Assembly: GCA_963674835.2 (NCBI GenBank)
Contig: CAXXKC010000002.1
Coordinates: 2,046,001-2,110,000 of the forward strand
Direction: 5' to 3'
Origin: G963674835 sp963674835
GTDB taxonomy: Bacteria > Planctomycetota > Planctomycetia > Pirellulales > Thermoguttaceae
Length of the DNA: 64,000 nt
The notes under the pieces are model-generated. The model was given only the letters and a program-made list of their open reading frames with translations, did not search any database and was not told the origin of the DNA. The translations under genes were made by a program, and so were the position numbers. Shown here piece by piece: positions 35,130-43,997 of the stretch (positions are counted from its first letter, which is position 1; each line of letters starts with the position of its first letter).

Positions 35130-36899
35130 TCACTGGGTGTGATAGCGGTATCGGAATCGGCCTTCGGGGGCGACATCGCCGCTGGAGTAGAAGTCCATGA
35201 TGTCGCCAGGGGCCTGGAGATTGTCGGCCCACTTGAAGTCGAGCGATAGCGCGGGTTGGCTGTCGGTCAGGCCGAGCGCCACGCGGGGAATGGCGATTTG
35301 CATTTCGCGACCGACCACGCGGTAGCTCACCGGGGCCACCTTCTTCCATCGCCAGCCGCGATCGTTTTGTTCGAGCCAGGCCGTTCCGTCGGGCTGCACG
35401 GTGCGGTTGACGATGAAATCGTACCCTTCCCAGCCGGTTGAGCCGTCGTGGTCGGCGTCGATGAGGAGCCACATCCAGTTCGGATCGGTGCTGGCGGAAA
35501 TGGGCTCGCGCGTGCGGACGTAGAAGTAGACGTTCTTCGCGTCGGACGTCACCTTGCACGCGATCAGATCGTTGCGCCCGGTGCGGTTGACATAGTGCAG
35601 CCCAGCGGTGCCGCCGCAGTCGCGGGGAGCTGTCTCTCCCACGTGATCGTGGAACTCGGGGGCGACGTCGTTCCACTGATCGAAGCCTTCTTCCAAGCGG
35701 ATGGTCTTGGAACCTGAAGCGGTGGGAAGCGGCGGAGCGCCTTTGTAGCGGCGCACGCCAGCCACCATTTGCCAGTAGTAGTTGTCGCCATGGCCACCCT
35801 TCATGGGTTCGATGTCGCGGCTGTACTCTTCGCTGAACTGATCGACGAAGACGATCGGACCCTCGGGTTTTCCAAAGCGGCCGGCGATCCACTCGTTCCA
35901 ACCGGTGATCATGACGAACGGCGGATCGAGTTCGTAGGCCCGGCGAAGCTGTTCCTGGAAGTTGTGCCCGTGGAGAACGGCGCCGGGCGAGGTGTCTTCC
36001 TTCCCGTCGTGGAAGCTCCGTCCTCGGGCATTGCCTTCGCTCATGTTCGTGGGGAGGCCGTCGCTGATGCGGAGATTCTGGGCGACGGCCACGTTGACCT
36101 GTTCGGGCTTCTTCGGGTCGTCGGTATAGCCGTACACTTGCGGGTACGCCGTTTCCCAGTGCCACGCGTAGGGCGTGTTTTCGATCGTGAACGGCCAGTG
36201 TGCCCGGCGCAAGGTGAAGAACGCCTGCAGTTCGGGGCTCGCCTGTTTCGGGTCGCAGATCATCAGCGGTTTGCCCTGCCAGATGAACCAGAGTTCACGA
36301 TATTTGCCCGGCTTGTACAGGTCCTCGTAGATCCGCTGGGCGGTCTTGCCGGCCTCGGTGTTGAGCATGAAGGCGATCTGCGGTGTGTGCTCGCCTTGCT
36401 TACGCATCTCGGCGAACACTTCGCAGAGTTTGTGGTAGACGTCCGGATAGGTGACGGCGTTGGTCGTATCGAAGATGACCACATCGACGCCGGCATCGGC
36501 CAACAGATTCGCGTGGCGGCGGAGAACCCATGGATCGGTGCTGAGATAGTAGCCGTAGAGCGGCTCGCCCCAGTAGTGAAACATGCCCAGCGGCCCCCAC
36601 AGCGGCGACGCCGGCTTGTGTAGGGCGTCGGGGTCCTGGGAGAGGATTTTTGCCACATCGTACGGACCGTCCGCGTTGGGCCGCACACGTGCGGGGTGGT
36701 TGTGCCAGAGGAAATAGAAGATGCCGACGAAGCGATCGGTGCGCGGCGGGCCGACTTCGGCACTCAGGGGCAGTTGCCGTTGTAGCGCGTCGGTCGCCGG
36801 CCAAGGGGTGCAGGGCTGTGGTTCCGCCCAGGCCAATGCGGCGGCTCCTAACACGATCGAAGCTACCAGGCCAGTGCACGCGGGCTTGCCGATGGTCAT
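35130..36899 (-). CDS. Secreted GH99-like family protein with CBM9-like C-terminus
   Basis: 589 aa. Signal peptide (TGLVASIVLGAAALAWAE). The central barrel has WHNHPARVRPNADG, ADAGVDVVIFDTTNAVTYPDVY and VMITGWNEWIAGRF, the WNEW pattern of GH99-like (WbsX-type) and related GH71 proteins. The C-terminal 150 residues look like a CBM9-type beta-sandwich (VYFYVRTREPISASTDPNWM, RVALGLTDSQPALSLDFKW). Probable activity is on complex exopolysaccharide or eukaryotic glycan; substrate unknown. It converges on the first ceramidase-like gene with a 22-bp gap. Confidence 0.8.
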   Translation of the reverse strand: MTIGKPACTGLVASIVLGAAALAWAEPQPCTPWPATDALQRQLPLSAEVGPPRTDRFVGIFYFLWHNHPARVRPNADGPYDVAKILSQDPDALHKPASPLWGPLGMFHYWGEPLYGYYLSTDPWVLRRHANLLADAGVDVVIFDTTNAVTYPDVYHKLCEVFAEMRKQGEHTPQIAFMLNTEAGKTAQRIYEDLYKPGKYRELWFIWQGKPLMICDPKQASPELQAFFTLRRAHWPFTIENTPYAWHWETAYPQVYGYTDDPKKPEQVNVAVAQNLRISDGLPTNMSEGNARGRSFHDGKEDTSPGAVLHGHNFQEQLRRAYELDPPFVMITGWNEWIAGRFGKPEGPIVFVDQFSEEYSRDIEPMKGGHGDNYYWQMVAGVRRYKGAPPLPTASGSKTIRLEEGFDQWNDVAPEFHDHVGETAPRDCGGTAGLHYVNRTGRNDLIACKVTSDAKNVYFYVRTREPISASTDPNWMWLLIDADHDGSTGWEGYDFIVNRTVQPDGTAWLEQNDRGWRWKKVAPVSYRVVGREMQIAIPRVALGLTDSQPALSLDFKWADNLQAPGDIMDFYSSGDVAPEGRFRYRYHTQ

Positions 36900-37108
36900 A
36901 AAGCGTCCTTTCGCGGGATTGTCGCTGAACGGGGTCTTCGGTGCAGTCTACCCGGCGGAGGCGGGCTTTTCACGGATTTGAGAGTGACGACGTGCTGGCC
37001 AACTCCCCCCGATGGAGTTGTCATAGCGAGGGGCGCGTCCGTAGGCTATATTTGTCAGTTTAGCGAAGTTACGTAGACGTACAGGGTTGTGGTGGGAGAT
37101 TGGCACCG

Positions 37109-38269
37109 ATGCAGAGATCATTGGACCAGAAGATTGCTCGAATCTTGGCCGACTCGTCCTCGAAGGACTTCATCCTGGCCGACGCCAAGGATGCGGACAT
37201 GGCCTTTGGGCTGGCGGCGCCCGGGCGAAGCCCTGAGCATCATGCTCACGAGGGCCGTTTTCGCACGCTGGCCGAGTATCGGCAACTGATGCGCGACATC
37301 GTGCACCAGGGGCTGGTCGACATCATGCTGATGAGCGCCAGTTCGAACGAGTTGCTGTGCATTCAGGAGCGGCTCTTCGACAACAGCCACGTTACGCCGG
37401 CGGTGCGGGCCAACGACACGACGGACATTTGGCTGGCCGCCGGAAGCGGCCGTTACACGAGCCAGCCTTCGCAGCCGTTCCGCACGACCACGATCGACCA
37501 CATCATGTGCGGCAAGGCCGACTGCCAGCCCGGCGAAACGCGCCTGGGCGCCGACCTGGGCCTGTACTCGGTGACGTTCAACAACGACGTCGACTTGGAT
37601 CACCGGACGCTCGAAGCGTACAGGACTTTCCGCCTGGAAGCCGAGCGCAAGGGGTTCCGTCATTTCCTGGAAGTTTTCGCCCCGAACGCCTGTGGCGAAA
37701 ACGGGCCCAAGGACGTGGCGCGGTTTGTGAACGATCACATTGTGCGGGCGTTGGCGGGGGTAACCACGTCGGGCCGGCCTTTGTTCTTGAAGATTCCGTA
37801 CTTCGGTCCCGCCGCCATGGAAGCCCTGGCCGGGTATGATCGTTCGCTGATTGTCGGTATTTTGGGCGGGTCTTCCGGCACGACGTTCGATGCCTTCCAC
37901 ATGCTGTGGGAGGCCAAGAAGCACGGTGCGAGAGTGGCGCTGTACGGCCGCAAGATCAACAACGCCGAAGACCAATTGACCTTCGTGAAATACCTTCGCG
38001 CAGTGGCCGACGACGAGGTCGGTCCCGTCGAAGCCGTGCGAGCGTATCACGCCGATCTGGCAAAGCTGGGCATCCAGCCTTATCGCTCACTGGAGGATGA
38101 TCTCCAGGAGACAACCACGGCGGTCAGCTACGGCGGAACGGGCTCGGGCGCCAAGCCCAGGTCGACCGGCGCGAGTCCCACGAGCAACGGCGAGCCCGAC
38201 TTCAGCAAGATGACGCTGGCCGAAAAGGCCCAGTGGAATATGGACCGCTGGAAGCGGATCATCGGTTAG
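37109..38269 (+). CDS. Aldolase-like TIM-barrel protein
   Basis: 386 aa. The sequence suggests an (alpha/beta)8 barrel of class I aldolase type: VDIMLMSASSNELLCIQERL, VTFNNDVDLDHRTLEAYRTF, FLEVFAPNACGENGP, LFLKIPYFGPAAMEALAGYD, LIVGILGGSSGTTFDAFHML, and GARVALYGRKINNAEDQL in order. The LK(I)PY strand could carry a Schiff-base Lys. No family name is certain; tagatose-bisphosphate or deoxyribose-phosphate aldolase-like sugar-phosphate cleavage is the best guess and would suit the sugar genes downstream. ATG 37109 has GGTGGGAG upstream; an in-frame TTG at 37100 is an alternative. Its C-terminal 15 residues recur in a decayed form at 39761-39811. Confidence 0.65.
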   Translation: MQRSLDQKIARILADSSSKDFILADAKDADMAFGLAAPGRSPEHHAHEGRFRTLAEYRQLMRDIVHQGLVDIMLMSASSNELLCIQERLFDNSHVTPAVRANDTTDIWLAAGSGRYTSQPSQPFRTTTIDHIMCGKADCQPGETRLGADLGLYSVTFNNDVDLDHRTLEAYRTFRLEAERKGFRHFLEVFAPNACGENGPKDVARFVNDHIVRALAGVTTSGRPLFLKIPYFGPAAMEALAGYDRSLIVGILGGSSGTTFDAFHMLWEAKKHGARVALYGRKINNAEDQLTFVKYLRAVADDEVGPVEAVRAYHADLAKLGIQPYRSLEDDLQETTTAVSYGGTGSGAKPRSTGASPTSNGEPDFSKMTLAEKAQWNMDRWKRIIG

Positions 38270-38323
38270 AGATTCCCTTTGCCAACGTGCGGAGAAAGGG
38301 CTAGATGAGGGCAAGTCGTCTCG

Positions 38324-39268
38324 CTATGCCCTTTGAATCTTCCCGGTGATATATCGCTTATGCAGATTGGTGAGATCGCCTAACTCACCGACGGCCACAA
38401 TGCGGGCATCGTCCCAGTCGAGAAGGAGCGGGACTCTTTCGCGCGAGGGCGACTCCGGATCACCTGCTGTAGCCTCGAGCCCAACGGGATTGTCCTTGGT
38501 CTCTTCTGCAAACTGCTGAATGGTCGCTGCAATCTGCGCCCTGGCTGCACTTGCCAAGGAAGCATGTTCCGTGACGAGGTGGTTGTGGAGCTGCCACATG
38601 CCCTCCATGTGAAATCGGATGCAGTCAATGATGTCAATAACATCTGGCAGACCTTCAAGCGCGCTGCGTTTGAAACCGGAGTCCTTCCGCAACGCTTCGC
38701 GATTGGCCCTGATGGAAAGACAAGTGACGAGATCGCATTCACGGATGTCCGACTGGTCTTCCACGAAACTGCGATATGTTAGCAAATGAACCGGCAGGTC
38801 TCTGTGCTGGACGTAGTTGCGAAGTGCCTCTATGAATCTGTACTCCACACTACCATCATACATACCGGTCCGGATATGATTGAATGCGGCAATGGACTCC
38901 TCATCCAATAGGATCTTTATGAGTTTTTCGGTTGAGTCCAAGAAGAGCCTGGCGCTTGCCAAGTAACCCACGATCGCAGAGTTGAGAACAACCGTCGATT
39001 CCAATGATGAGCGGTAGGGTGCCTTCGTATGGAGAATGTAGTTGAGTTCGGCATCATGCTTCGCCTGTTCTACGGCACGATAACTCTCCAACACCACGCG
39101 ATAGGTTTGTGTGATCTTCAGGAAGTGAGACAAAGTCTCTGTTGCACGTTGGAGTTCGCGGAACTTCTCGGGTGTGATGCTCACGCGACTGCGACGCCCG
39201 ATGCGACCTTGCAGGAAGTAATCTCTCATGTTGGACACCGACAATTGGCCGACACGCACGAAACGCAA
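38324..39268 (-). CDS. HEPN-like hypothetical protein
   Basis: 314 aa, helical throughout. EALRNYVQHRDLPVHLL contains the R-N-x3-H arrangement of HEPN domains (Arg then His five residues on), which often form RNase toxins or structural partners in defence and toxin-antitoxin systems. The rest includes a substrate-facing helical bundle (LESYRAVEQAKHDAELNYIL, FLDSTEKLIKILLDEESIAA). Base composition is visibly less GC-rich than neighbouring genes, which suggests recent acquisition. A 75-aa gene precedes it on the same strand. Function is unknown; a HEPN assignment rests mainly on this one motif. Confidence 0.6.
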   Translation of the reverse strand: MRFVRVGQLSVSNMRDYFLQGRIGRRSRVSITPEKFRELQRATETLSHFLKITQTYRVVLESYRAVEQAKHDAELNYILHTKAPYRSSLESTVVLNSAIVGYLASARLFLDSTEKLIKILLDEESIAAFNHIRTGMYDGSVEYRFIEALRNYVQHRDLPVHLLTYRSFVEDQSDIRECDLVTCLSIRANREALRKDSGFKRSALEGLPDVIDIIDCIRFHMEGMWQLHNHLVTEHASLASAARAQIAATIQQFAEETKDNPVGLEATAGDPESPSRERVPLLLDWDDARIVAVGELGDLTNLHKRYITGKIQRA

Positions 39269-39422
39269 AACAAATCGAGAAGCACAGGTTCCATCTCGCT
39301 CGGCGCGTCATCAAAGGCGATGCCGTGTTCCGTAGCACGAGGCGATCGGACCTGGCCCAGGACCTGCGCACAGACTGAATCTGATGCCTTCGTCCAACAC
39401 CAATCCTGGCCATTGGCGGCCC

Positions 39423-39650
39423 CTAATTCACCTCCACCGCAGCGTAGACTTTGCCGACTTCGGTCAACCAGGCCAAGTCTCCCCGTTCAGCATGTTCCTT
39501 AACTTCGCGAAGAAGTTCGATCGACTCAGATTCGTAACAGGGCTCGGTCGGATCGTCGGAAGGGATGACCATTTCGACTTCGACCGCAACGACATACTTG
39601 TCGGTCTGGATCAGTCGCGTTCGTTTGACTCGCTCACCAGGAATTCGCAT
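39423..39650 (-). CDS. Small conserved-looking hypothetical protein (75 aa)
   Basis: 75 aa: a mixed beta N-terminus (YVVAVEVEMVIPSDDPTEPC) then a helix with YESESIELLREVKEHAERGD and a tail EVGKVYAAVEVN. I recall similar short proteins among planctomycete and cyanobacterial hypotheticals, but cannot name a family. It lies 154 bp upstream of the HEPN-like gene on the same strand. A toxin-antitoxin-like pairing is possible but not shown. Confidence 0.6.
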   Translation of the reverse strand: MRIPGERVKRTRLIQTDKYVVAVEVEMVIPSDDPTEPCYESESIELLREVKEHAERGDLAWLTEVGKVYAAVEVN

Positions 39651-39760
39651 GGCTGACCTCAGTCTATGCCATTCTACCGGATCTTCCAGTTGCAGGACAG
39701 GTTCTCCGAGTCGAGGGATTCAGCAAGTTCAATCACGTGGATCTTCGGCACGACAAATCT

Positions 39761-39811
39761 GTCGAAAAGGCCCGCTCGATCCTGAATCGTCGGAAGCGGA
39801 TCATCGGGTGA
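39761..39811 (+). pseudogene. Decayed repeat of the aldolase-like gene 3' end
   Basis: Bases 39763-39807 align without gaps to 38221-38265, 35 of 45 identical, including an exact 11-bp start and an exact 16-bp end (GGAAGCGGATCATCGG). Read in frame it gives VEKARSILNRRKRIIG and a stop, against AEKAQWNMDRWKRIIG in the intact gene. No start codon or further homology upstream was found. It lies on the far side of the HEPN-like cassette, suggesting that the cassette separates a gene from a remnant of its own end. Confidence 0.45.
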
Positions 39812-39820
39812 AGTCGGCAA

Positions 39821-41032
39821 TCACGCGTGGCGGTGTTGGGCACGGTAGCGGGAGGGTGGTAGCTGGAAGGCTTGGGCGAATGCCCGGGTTAAGTGGCCGC
39901 CGCTGCCGAAGCCGCATTGGTCGGCCACTCGTCCGATGGGCAAGTCGGTCTCCGCGATGAGCCGCCGGGCGCGTTCGAGTCGCACGCGCTGGATTTCTTC
40001 ATGAATGGATCGGCCTACCACGCGGCGGAACCGCAGCTCAAGCGACCGGCGGGAGAGCCGGATGTGGCGGACTACTTCGCCTACGCCGGTGGGCCGGCCG
40101 GCGTTGTCGTGGATGAAGCGGAGCGCGTCGGCCACGGCCCGGTCCTCCAAGGCCAGCACGTCGGTGGATCGGCGGGCCACGACGTACATGGGCTCGACGA
40201 GGATTTGCCTGGGGCGTCGGATGCGTCCCGACATAAGACCGTCCAGCAGTGCGGCGGCTTCGTAGCCGGCGCGCTGCGTGTCGAACGCCACGCTCGACAA
40301 GGGCGGATCGGACAGGTCGCAGAGCAGTTCGTCGTTGTCGACGCCGATCACAGCGACGTCTTCGGGCACCTGGGCCCCTGCCGCGCGGCAGGCTTCCATG
40401 ACCTCGCGGCCGCGGTCGTCGTCGCAGGCGAGGACACCGATGGGTTTGGGCAGATCGTGAATCCAGCGGCTCATGATCGTCTGTTCCCGCGCCCACTGGC
40501 GATCGTGTGGGCGGCGGGGCAGCGGATAGACCTGGCAGGGGAAACCGGCTTCGGCCAGGCGCTGGCAGAAGCCGGCTTCGCGCCGGGTGGACCACAAGGG
40601 ATCGTCGAAGGCGCCAACAAAGGCGAATTGGCGCAGTCCGCGTTCCAAGAGGTGCTCGGCAGCCAAGCCGGCCGCGCGGTGCGAGTCGGGGCAAATCTCG
40701 GAGACCTGGGCCAATGGGCCATCGGCGGCGAGTTGCTGTTGGCTCAGGTCCAGAGCGATCAGCGGCAGGCCGGTGGCCAGCACGGCTTCCGCGGTCTGGG
40801 GAGTTTCGATGCGGGCGATGATTCCGCTGCCACCCCACTCGTCCATTTTCGGCAGCACTTGGAGCAGATCACCGGGAGTGATGTAGAAGGCCCAGGGGCC
40901 GTGCAGCCGGGCGTAGCGCACGATTCCGCGAAGCAAGCCGCGACCGTAGCCGCGAGCGGTTTCGATGAGCAGTGCCACCTTGGGAATACCGTGGCAGGCC
41001 GGCTTGAGAATTCTGTTGGTGGGCAAGCTCAT
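39821..41032 (-). CDS. XylR-type regulator: LacI-like sensor with AraC DNA-binding domain
   Basis: 403 aa. The N-terminal two thirds form a LacI/periplasmic-binding-protein sensor domain (KVALLIETARGYGRGLLRGI, IGVLACDDDRGREVMEACRA, VIGVDNDELLCDL). The last 100 residues are an AraC-type double helix-turn-helix (VRHIRLSRRSLELRFRRVVG, IGRVADQCGFGSGGHLTRAF). XylR-like proteins activate sugar operons on binding sugar. Here the regulator is divergent from a Gfo/Idh gene and near two promoters whose paired direct repeats fit AraC-type binding. ATG 41032 is chosen because the sensor fold begins there; upstream frames continue but are Arg/Cys-rich. The inducing sugar is unknown. Confidence 0.9.
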   Translation of the reverse strand: MSLPTNRILKPACHGIPKVALLIETARGYGRGLLRGIVRYARLHGPWAFYITPGDLLQVLPKMDEWGGSGIIARIETPQTAEAVLATGLPLIALDLSQQQLAADGPLAQVSEICPDSHRAAGLAAEHLLERGLRQFAFVGAFDDPLWSTRREAGFCQRLAEAGFPCQVYPLPRRPHDRQWAREQTIMSRWIHDLPKPIGVLACDDDRGREVMEACRAAGAQVPEDVAVIGVDNDELLCDLSDPPLSSVAFDTQRAGYEAAALLDGLMSGRIRRPRQILVEPMYVVARRSTDVLALEDRAVADALRFIHDNAGRPTGVGEVVRHIRLSRRSLELRFRRVVGRSIHEEIQRVRLERARRLIAETDLPIGRVADQCGFGSGGHLTRAFAQAFQLPPSRYRAQHRHA

Positions 41033-41124
41033 AGCCGTGGCAAGACGGGTTGCGCAAATCGACGATTTGGTAGGGTGCTTTGGCGGACCGTGTCGCGGAC
41101 GGTCGCTTCGTTGCTCGTCGGGGA

Positions 41125-41189
41125 TTGCGCAATTATACAATCTCGTTGCGTAAATGGCCATTGACCGGCATCTTGTACACAACTAGGGT
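41125..41189 (+). promoter_or_regulatory. XylR-type activator sites and sigma-70 promoter A
   Basis: Two direct repeats, TTGCGCAATTA (41125-41135) and TTGCGTAAATG (41146-41156), lie exactly 21 bp apart, so on one face of the helix. TTGACC (41161-41166), 17 bp, and TAGGGT (41184-41189) follow. The layout matches promoter B at 43881-43945 in spacing and in the bases between. Such sites next to -35 are typical of AraC/XylR class II activation. The transcript would start near 41196, about 175 nt before the Gfo/Idh ATG. Confidence 0.75.
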
Positions 41190-41369
41190 GAGACTGAGTG
41201 AGCGATTGCGGCCGGAGCACCGCGATGGTGACAGCCTGCGCCCGGTTGCCTGAGTCCGGCACCCGGCAGTACCCCGCGGAACGGAAATCGACGCCGGCCG
41301 GCGACCACTTACCGGCTTTCCCGCCTACCGTTTTGTTGAATCCCACCGATTCCTTGGAAAGGAGCAGCC

Positions 41370-42689
41370 ATGTCGACTCATCAACCCGATGTTTCCTACC
41401 GAGTGTCGTCGCGTCGTGAGTTTCTCCGGACTTCGGGGGCCTTGGCAGGTGTTGGGTTGGCCGCCACGATGCCGCTGGGGCGAGCGGTGCACGCGGCGGG
41501 AAGCGACGTGATCAAGATCGGCCTGATCGGCTGCGGCGGGCGTGGTTGCGGTGCGGCGAACAACGCCATGCGGGCCGGCAAGGACATCCGCCTAGTTGCC
41601 CTGGGCGATCTGTTTGCGGAGAAAGCCAAAGGTGGTCGCGAACGACTGAAGAAGGCCGGAGGTTCGCAGGTGGCCGTCGACGATGACCACTTGTTCTCGG
41701 GCTTCGACGCCTATCAGAAGGTCCTCGACAGCGATATCGACGCGGTGCTCATCGCGACGACTTCGCACTTCCATCCGCAGATCCTTCAGGCCGCGGTCAA
41801 AGCCGGAAAGCACATCTTCTGCGAAAAGCCGCACGGTCTGGACGCTCCGGCACTGAAGCGAGTGACGGCCATCTGCGAGGAGGCGGCCAAGAAACGGCTT
41901 TGTGTCGTGTCGGGGCTCCACAACCGCTACGATCCGCGGGTGCGTGCGACCATCGCGCGGATACGCGACGGCGCGATCGGCGACGTCGTCACGATTCAGG
42001 AGACGTATTGCGTCGGTCCTTACCATGTGGGCAAGCGCGATTCGGAGTGGAGCGAGTTGGAGTGGCAGATGCGCAACTGGTATCACTTCGCCTGGCTGGC
42101 CGGTGACCAGTGTTTGCAGCAGTTGATCCACAACCTGTCCAAGAGTTGCTGGATCATGAACGATCAACCGCCCGTCAAGGCTTGGGGGATTGGTGGCCGC
42201 TCGGCCTGCTTCGGCGAGTCGTACGGCGATCTGTTCGACCACCAATCGGTGGTGTACGAGTATGCCAATGGCGTGCGCGTCTTCGGTCTCTGCCGGAACC
42301 AAGTGGGCTGCCGCAACGAGATGACCGACGTCGTGTTTGGCACCAAGGGACGCGCCAGTCTGCTATCGGGGAAGATCGAAGGAGAAACGAACTGGGAATA
42401 CGACGGTCCGAAGGTGAACCCGTACGACGTGGAACACGAGGAACTGTTTGCGGCCATCCGTGCCGGGAAGCCGATCAACAACGGCAGCTACATGGTCCAC
42501 GCCACGATGCTGGCCCTGATGGCCCAGTTCGTCTGCAACACGGGACAGGAATTGACCTGGGACCAAGTAGTGAACTCCACGTATTCGGCCGAGCAACCGC
42601 ATTTCGATTGGAAGCTCGATCCGCCCGTCAAGCCAAACAAACAGGGCACATACGACATTCCAATTCCGGGCATGACGAAGTTCGTCTGA
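41370..42689 (+). CDS. Gfo/Idh/MocA family oxidoreductase with Tat signal
   Basis: 439 aa. The twin-arginine signal is SRREFLRTSGALAGVGLAAT. The NAD(P) Rossmann fold starts at VIKIGLIGCGGRGCG (GxGxxG). The catalytic-region motif IFCEKPHGLD contains the family Glu-Lys-Pro. Activity is NAD(P)-dependent oxidation of sugars or inositols; the substrate is unknown. A GGAAAGGAG ribosome site precedes ATG 41370. It is first after promoter A. Confidence 0.92.
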   Translation: MSTHQPDVSYRVSSRREFLRTSGALAGVGLAATMPLGRAVHAAGSDVIKIGLIGCGGRGCGAANNAMRAGKDIRLVALGDLFAEKAKGGRERLKKAGGSQVAVDDDHLFSGFDAYQKVLDSDIDAVLIATTSHFHPQILQAAVKAGKHIFCEKPHGLDAPALKRVTAICEEAAKKRLCVVSGLHNRYDPRVRATIARIRDGAIGDVVTIQETYCVGPYHVGKRDSEWSELEWQMRNWYHFAWLAGDQCLQQLIHNLSKSCWIMNDQPPVKAWGIGGRSACFGESYGDLFDHQSVVYEYANGVRVFGLCRNQVGCRNEMTDVVFGTKGRASLLSGKIEGETNWEYDGPKVNPYDVEHEELFAAIRAGKPINNGSYMVHATMLALMAQFVCNTGQELTWDQVVNSTYSAEQPHFDWKLDPPVKPNKQGTYDIPIPGMTKFV

Positions 42690-42824
42690 CGGAAGGGCCA
42701 GCGACGTTGGGGTCGCGGAGGCGACGGTGCGGTCGTCTCGGCGATCCCGCTTTTCACCTGGAACGGACAACGGCACAGGCTTGGCGCCGGATGGACTGGG
42801 ACCATTGACGAAAGCGAGTTCGAC

Positions 42825-43778
42825 ATGCATCGATGTTCAGGGGTGCGGGCGTGGATCGGCGTTGGCGTGATGTTGGTAGCGCTGATTACCGCATGCGTGT
42901 CGCACGCCGCCGAGCCGCCGGCGCCGCCTCGGCGAAGCGACGTTGTGCGCGTGTTGGATGCCGCGCGAGAGGCGCGGCCGTCTGAGGCGGCAGCGCGCCC
43001 TCTGACGATCGTGCTGCTGGCCGACCGTAAGGATCACGGCGAGAATCAGCACGACTATCCCCGCTGGCAAGCGAGGTGGGCCTTGTTGCTCGGGGGGCGC
43101 AAGGCATCGGAATCGCCGGCGGCCAACTTGTTCGGGCCGGATGTTGCTGATCCGGCGGTGCAAGAGGGGGCGCCGGGGGTCCAGGTGATATGCACCACGG
43201 GCTGGCCGGGGCCAGAGGAGTGGGACGCGGCCGACTTGGTGGTGGCCTACTGCTATCTCAAGTGGAACGATTCTCGCTGGCAGGAAGTGGGCCGATTTCT
43301 GGGTCGCGGCGGGGGACTTGTCGTGATTCACGCGGCCACCTGGACACGGCCCGAACCGTCACCGGACGTGGCGAAACTGATCGGCGTCGGCGGATTCCGA
43401 CGCTATCGGCACGGAGCGCTCACGCTGGAAGTCGTCCGGCAGGAGGATCCGATTTGCCGCGGCCTGCCGGCACACGTTCGCTGGATCGACGAGCCGTACT
43501 GGCCGCCGACGCCGGAGTTGGATCGGAAGCGGGTCGCGGCGCTGGCGGGAAGCCATGAGCAGATGGACTCAGACGCAGAGTCGCTCCAACCACAGTTCTG
43601 GACGTACGCACAGGGGAAGGGACGTGTGTTTGGCTGTGTCCCGGGGCATTTCTGCTGGACGTTCGACGATCCGTATTTCCGCATACTCGTACTGCGGGGC
43701 ATGGCATGGGCGGCCGGCGAGAATCCCTATCGTTTCGACGAGCTTGTGCTGCGTTGTGCGGCGCTGGCCGCCGATTGA
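42825..43778 (+). CDS. Exported ThuA-domain protein
   Basis: 317 aa. Signal peptide (IGVGVMLVALITACVSHAAE), then a ThuA (trehalose-utilisation-like) class I glutamine-amidotransferase-like fold: TIVLLADRKDHGENQHDYPR, ADLVVAYCYLKWNDSRW, LGRGGGLVVIHAATW and FWTYAQGKGRVFGCVPGHF. ThuA domains occur beside Gfo/Idh dehydrogenases in sugar-uptake loci and are often of unknown function. It follows the Gfo/Idh gene by 135 bp and is probably in the same transcription unit from promoter A. Confidence 0.9.
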   Translation: MHRCSGVRAWIGVGVMLVALITACVSHAAEPPAPPRRSDVVRVLDAAREARPSEAAARPLTIVLLADRKDHGENQHDYPRWQARWALLLGGRKASESPAANLFGPDVADPAVQEGAPGVQVICTTGWPGPEEWDAADLVVAYCYLKWNDSRWQEVGRFLGRGGGLVVIHAATWTRPEPSPDVAKLIGVGGFRRYRHGALTLEVVRQEDPICRGLPAHVRWIDEPYWPPTPELDRKRVAALAGSHEQMDSDAESLQPQFWTYAQGKGRVFGCVPGHFCWTFDDPYFRILVLRGMAWAAGENPYRFDELVLRCAALAAD

Positions 43779-43805
43779 CGGCAGCCGGAGAGCGGGGGAC
43801 GCGGA

Positions 43806-43816
43806 TTGCGCAATTC
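43806..43816 (+). promoter_or_regulatory. Isolated half-site matching the XylR-type element
   Basis: TTGCGCAATTC at 43806-43816 matches the promoter A and B repeat in 10 of 11 positions. It lies 75 bp upstream of promoter B with no second repeat 21 bp away. Possibly an auxiliary site. Confidence 0.4.
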
Positions 43817-43880
43817 TGCGACTCGCGGCATCGCCCGTGCATTCGGACTCGACAAAACACAGGAAAGACGGTTTTCCTGG

Positions 43881-43945
43881 CTGCGCAATTAGATAAATCC
43901 GCTGCGCAATTAGCCATTGACGGGGTATTCGCACCCAACTAGGTT
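43881..43945 (+). promoter_or_regulatory. XylR-type activator sites and sigma-70 promoter B
   Basis: Two identical direct repeats, CTGCGCAATTA (43881-43891) and CTGCGCAATTA (43902-43912), have the same 21-bp period as promoter A. TTGACG (43917-43922), 17 bp, then TAGGTT (43940-43945) follow. The bases linking repeat and -35 (GCCA) and those before the -10 (CAAC) are identical in A and B. It drives the second Gfo/Idh gene and perhaps the downstream genes to 52188. Confidence 0.78.
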
Positions 43946-43997
43946 TGGATACAGTGGGCACTCGCTGTCGTTCACGTTAAAGACGAGGGATGTGTTT

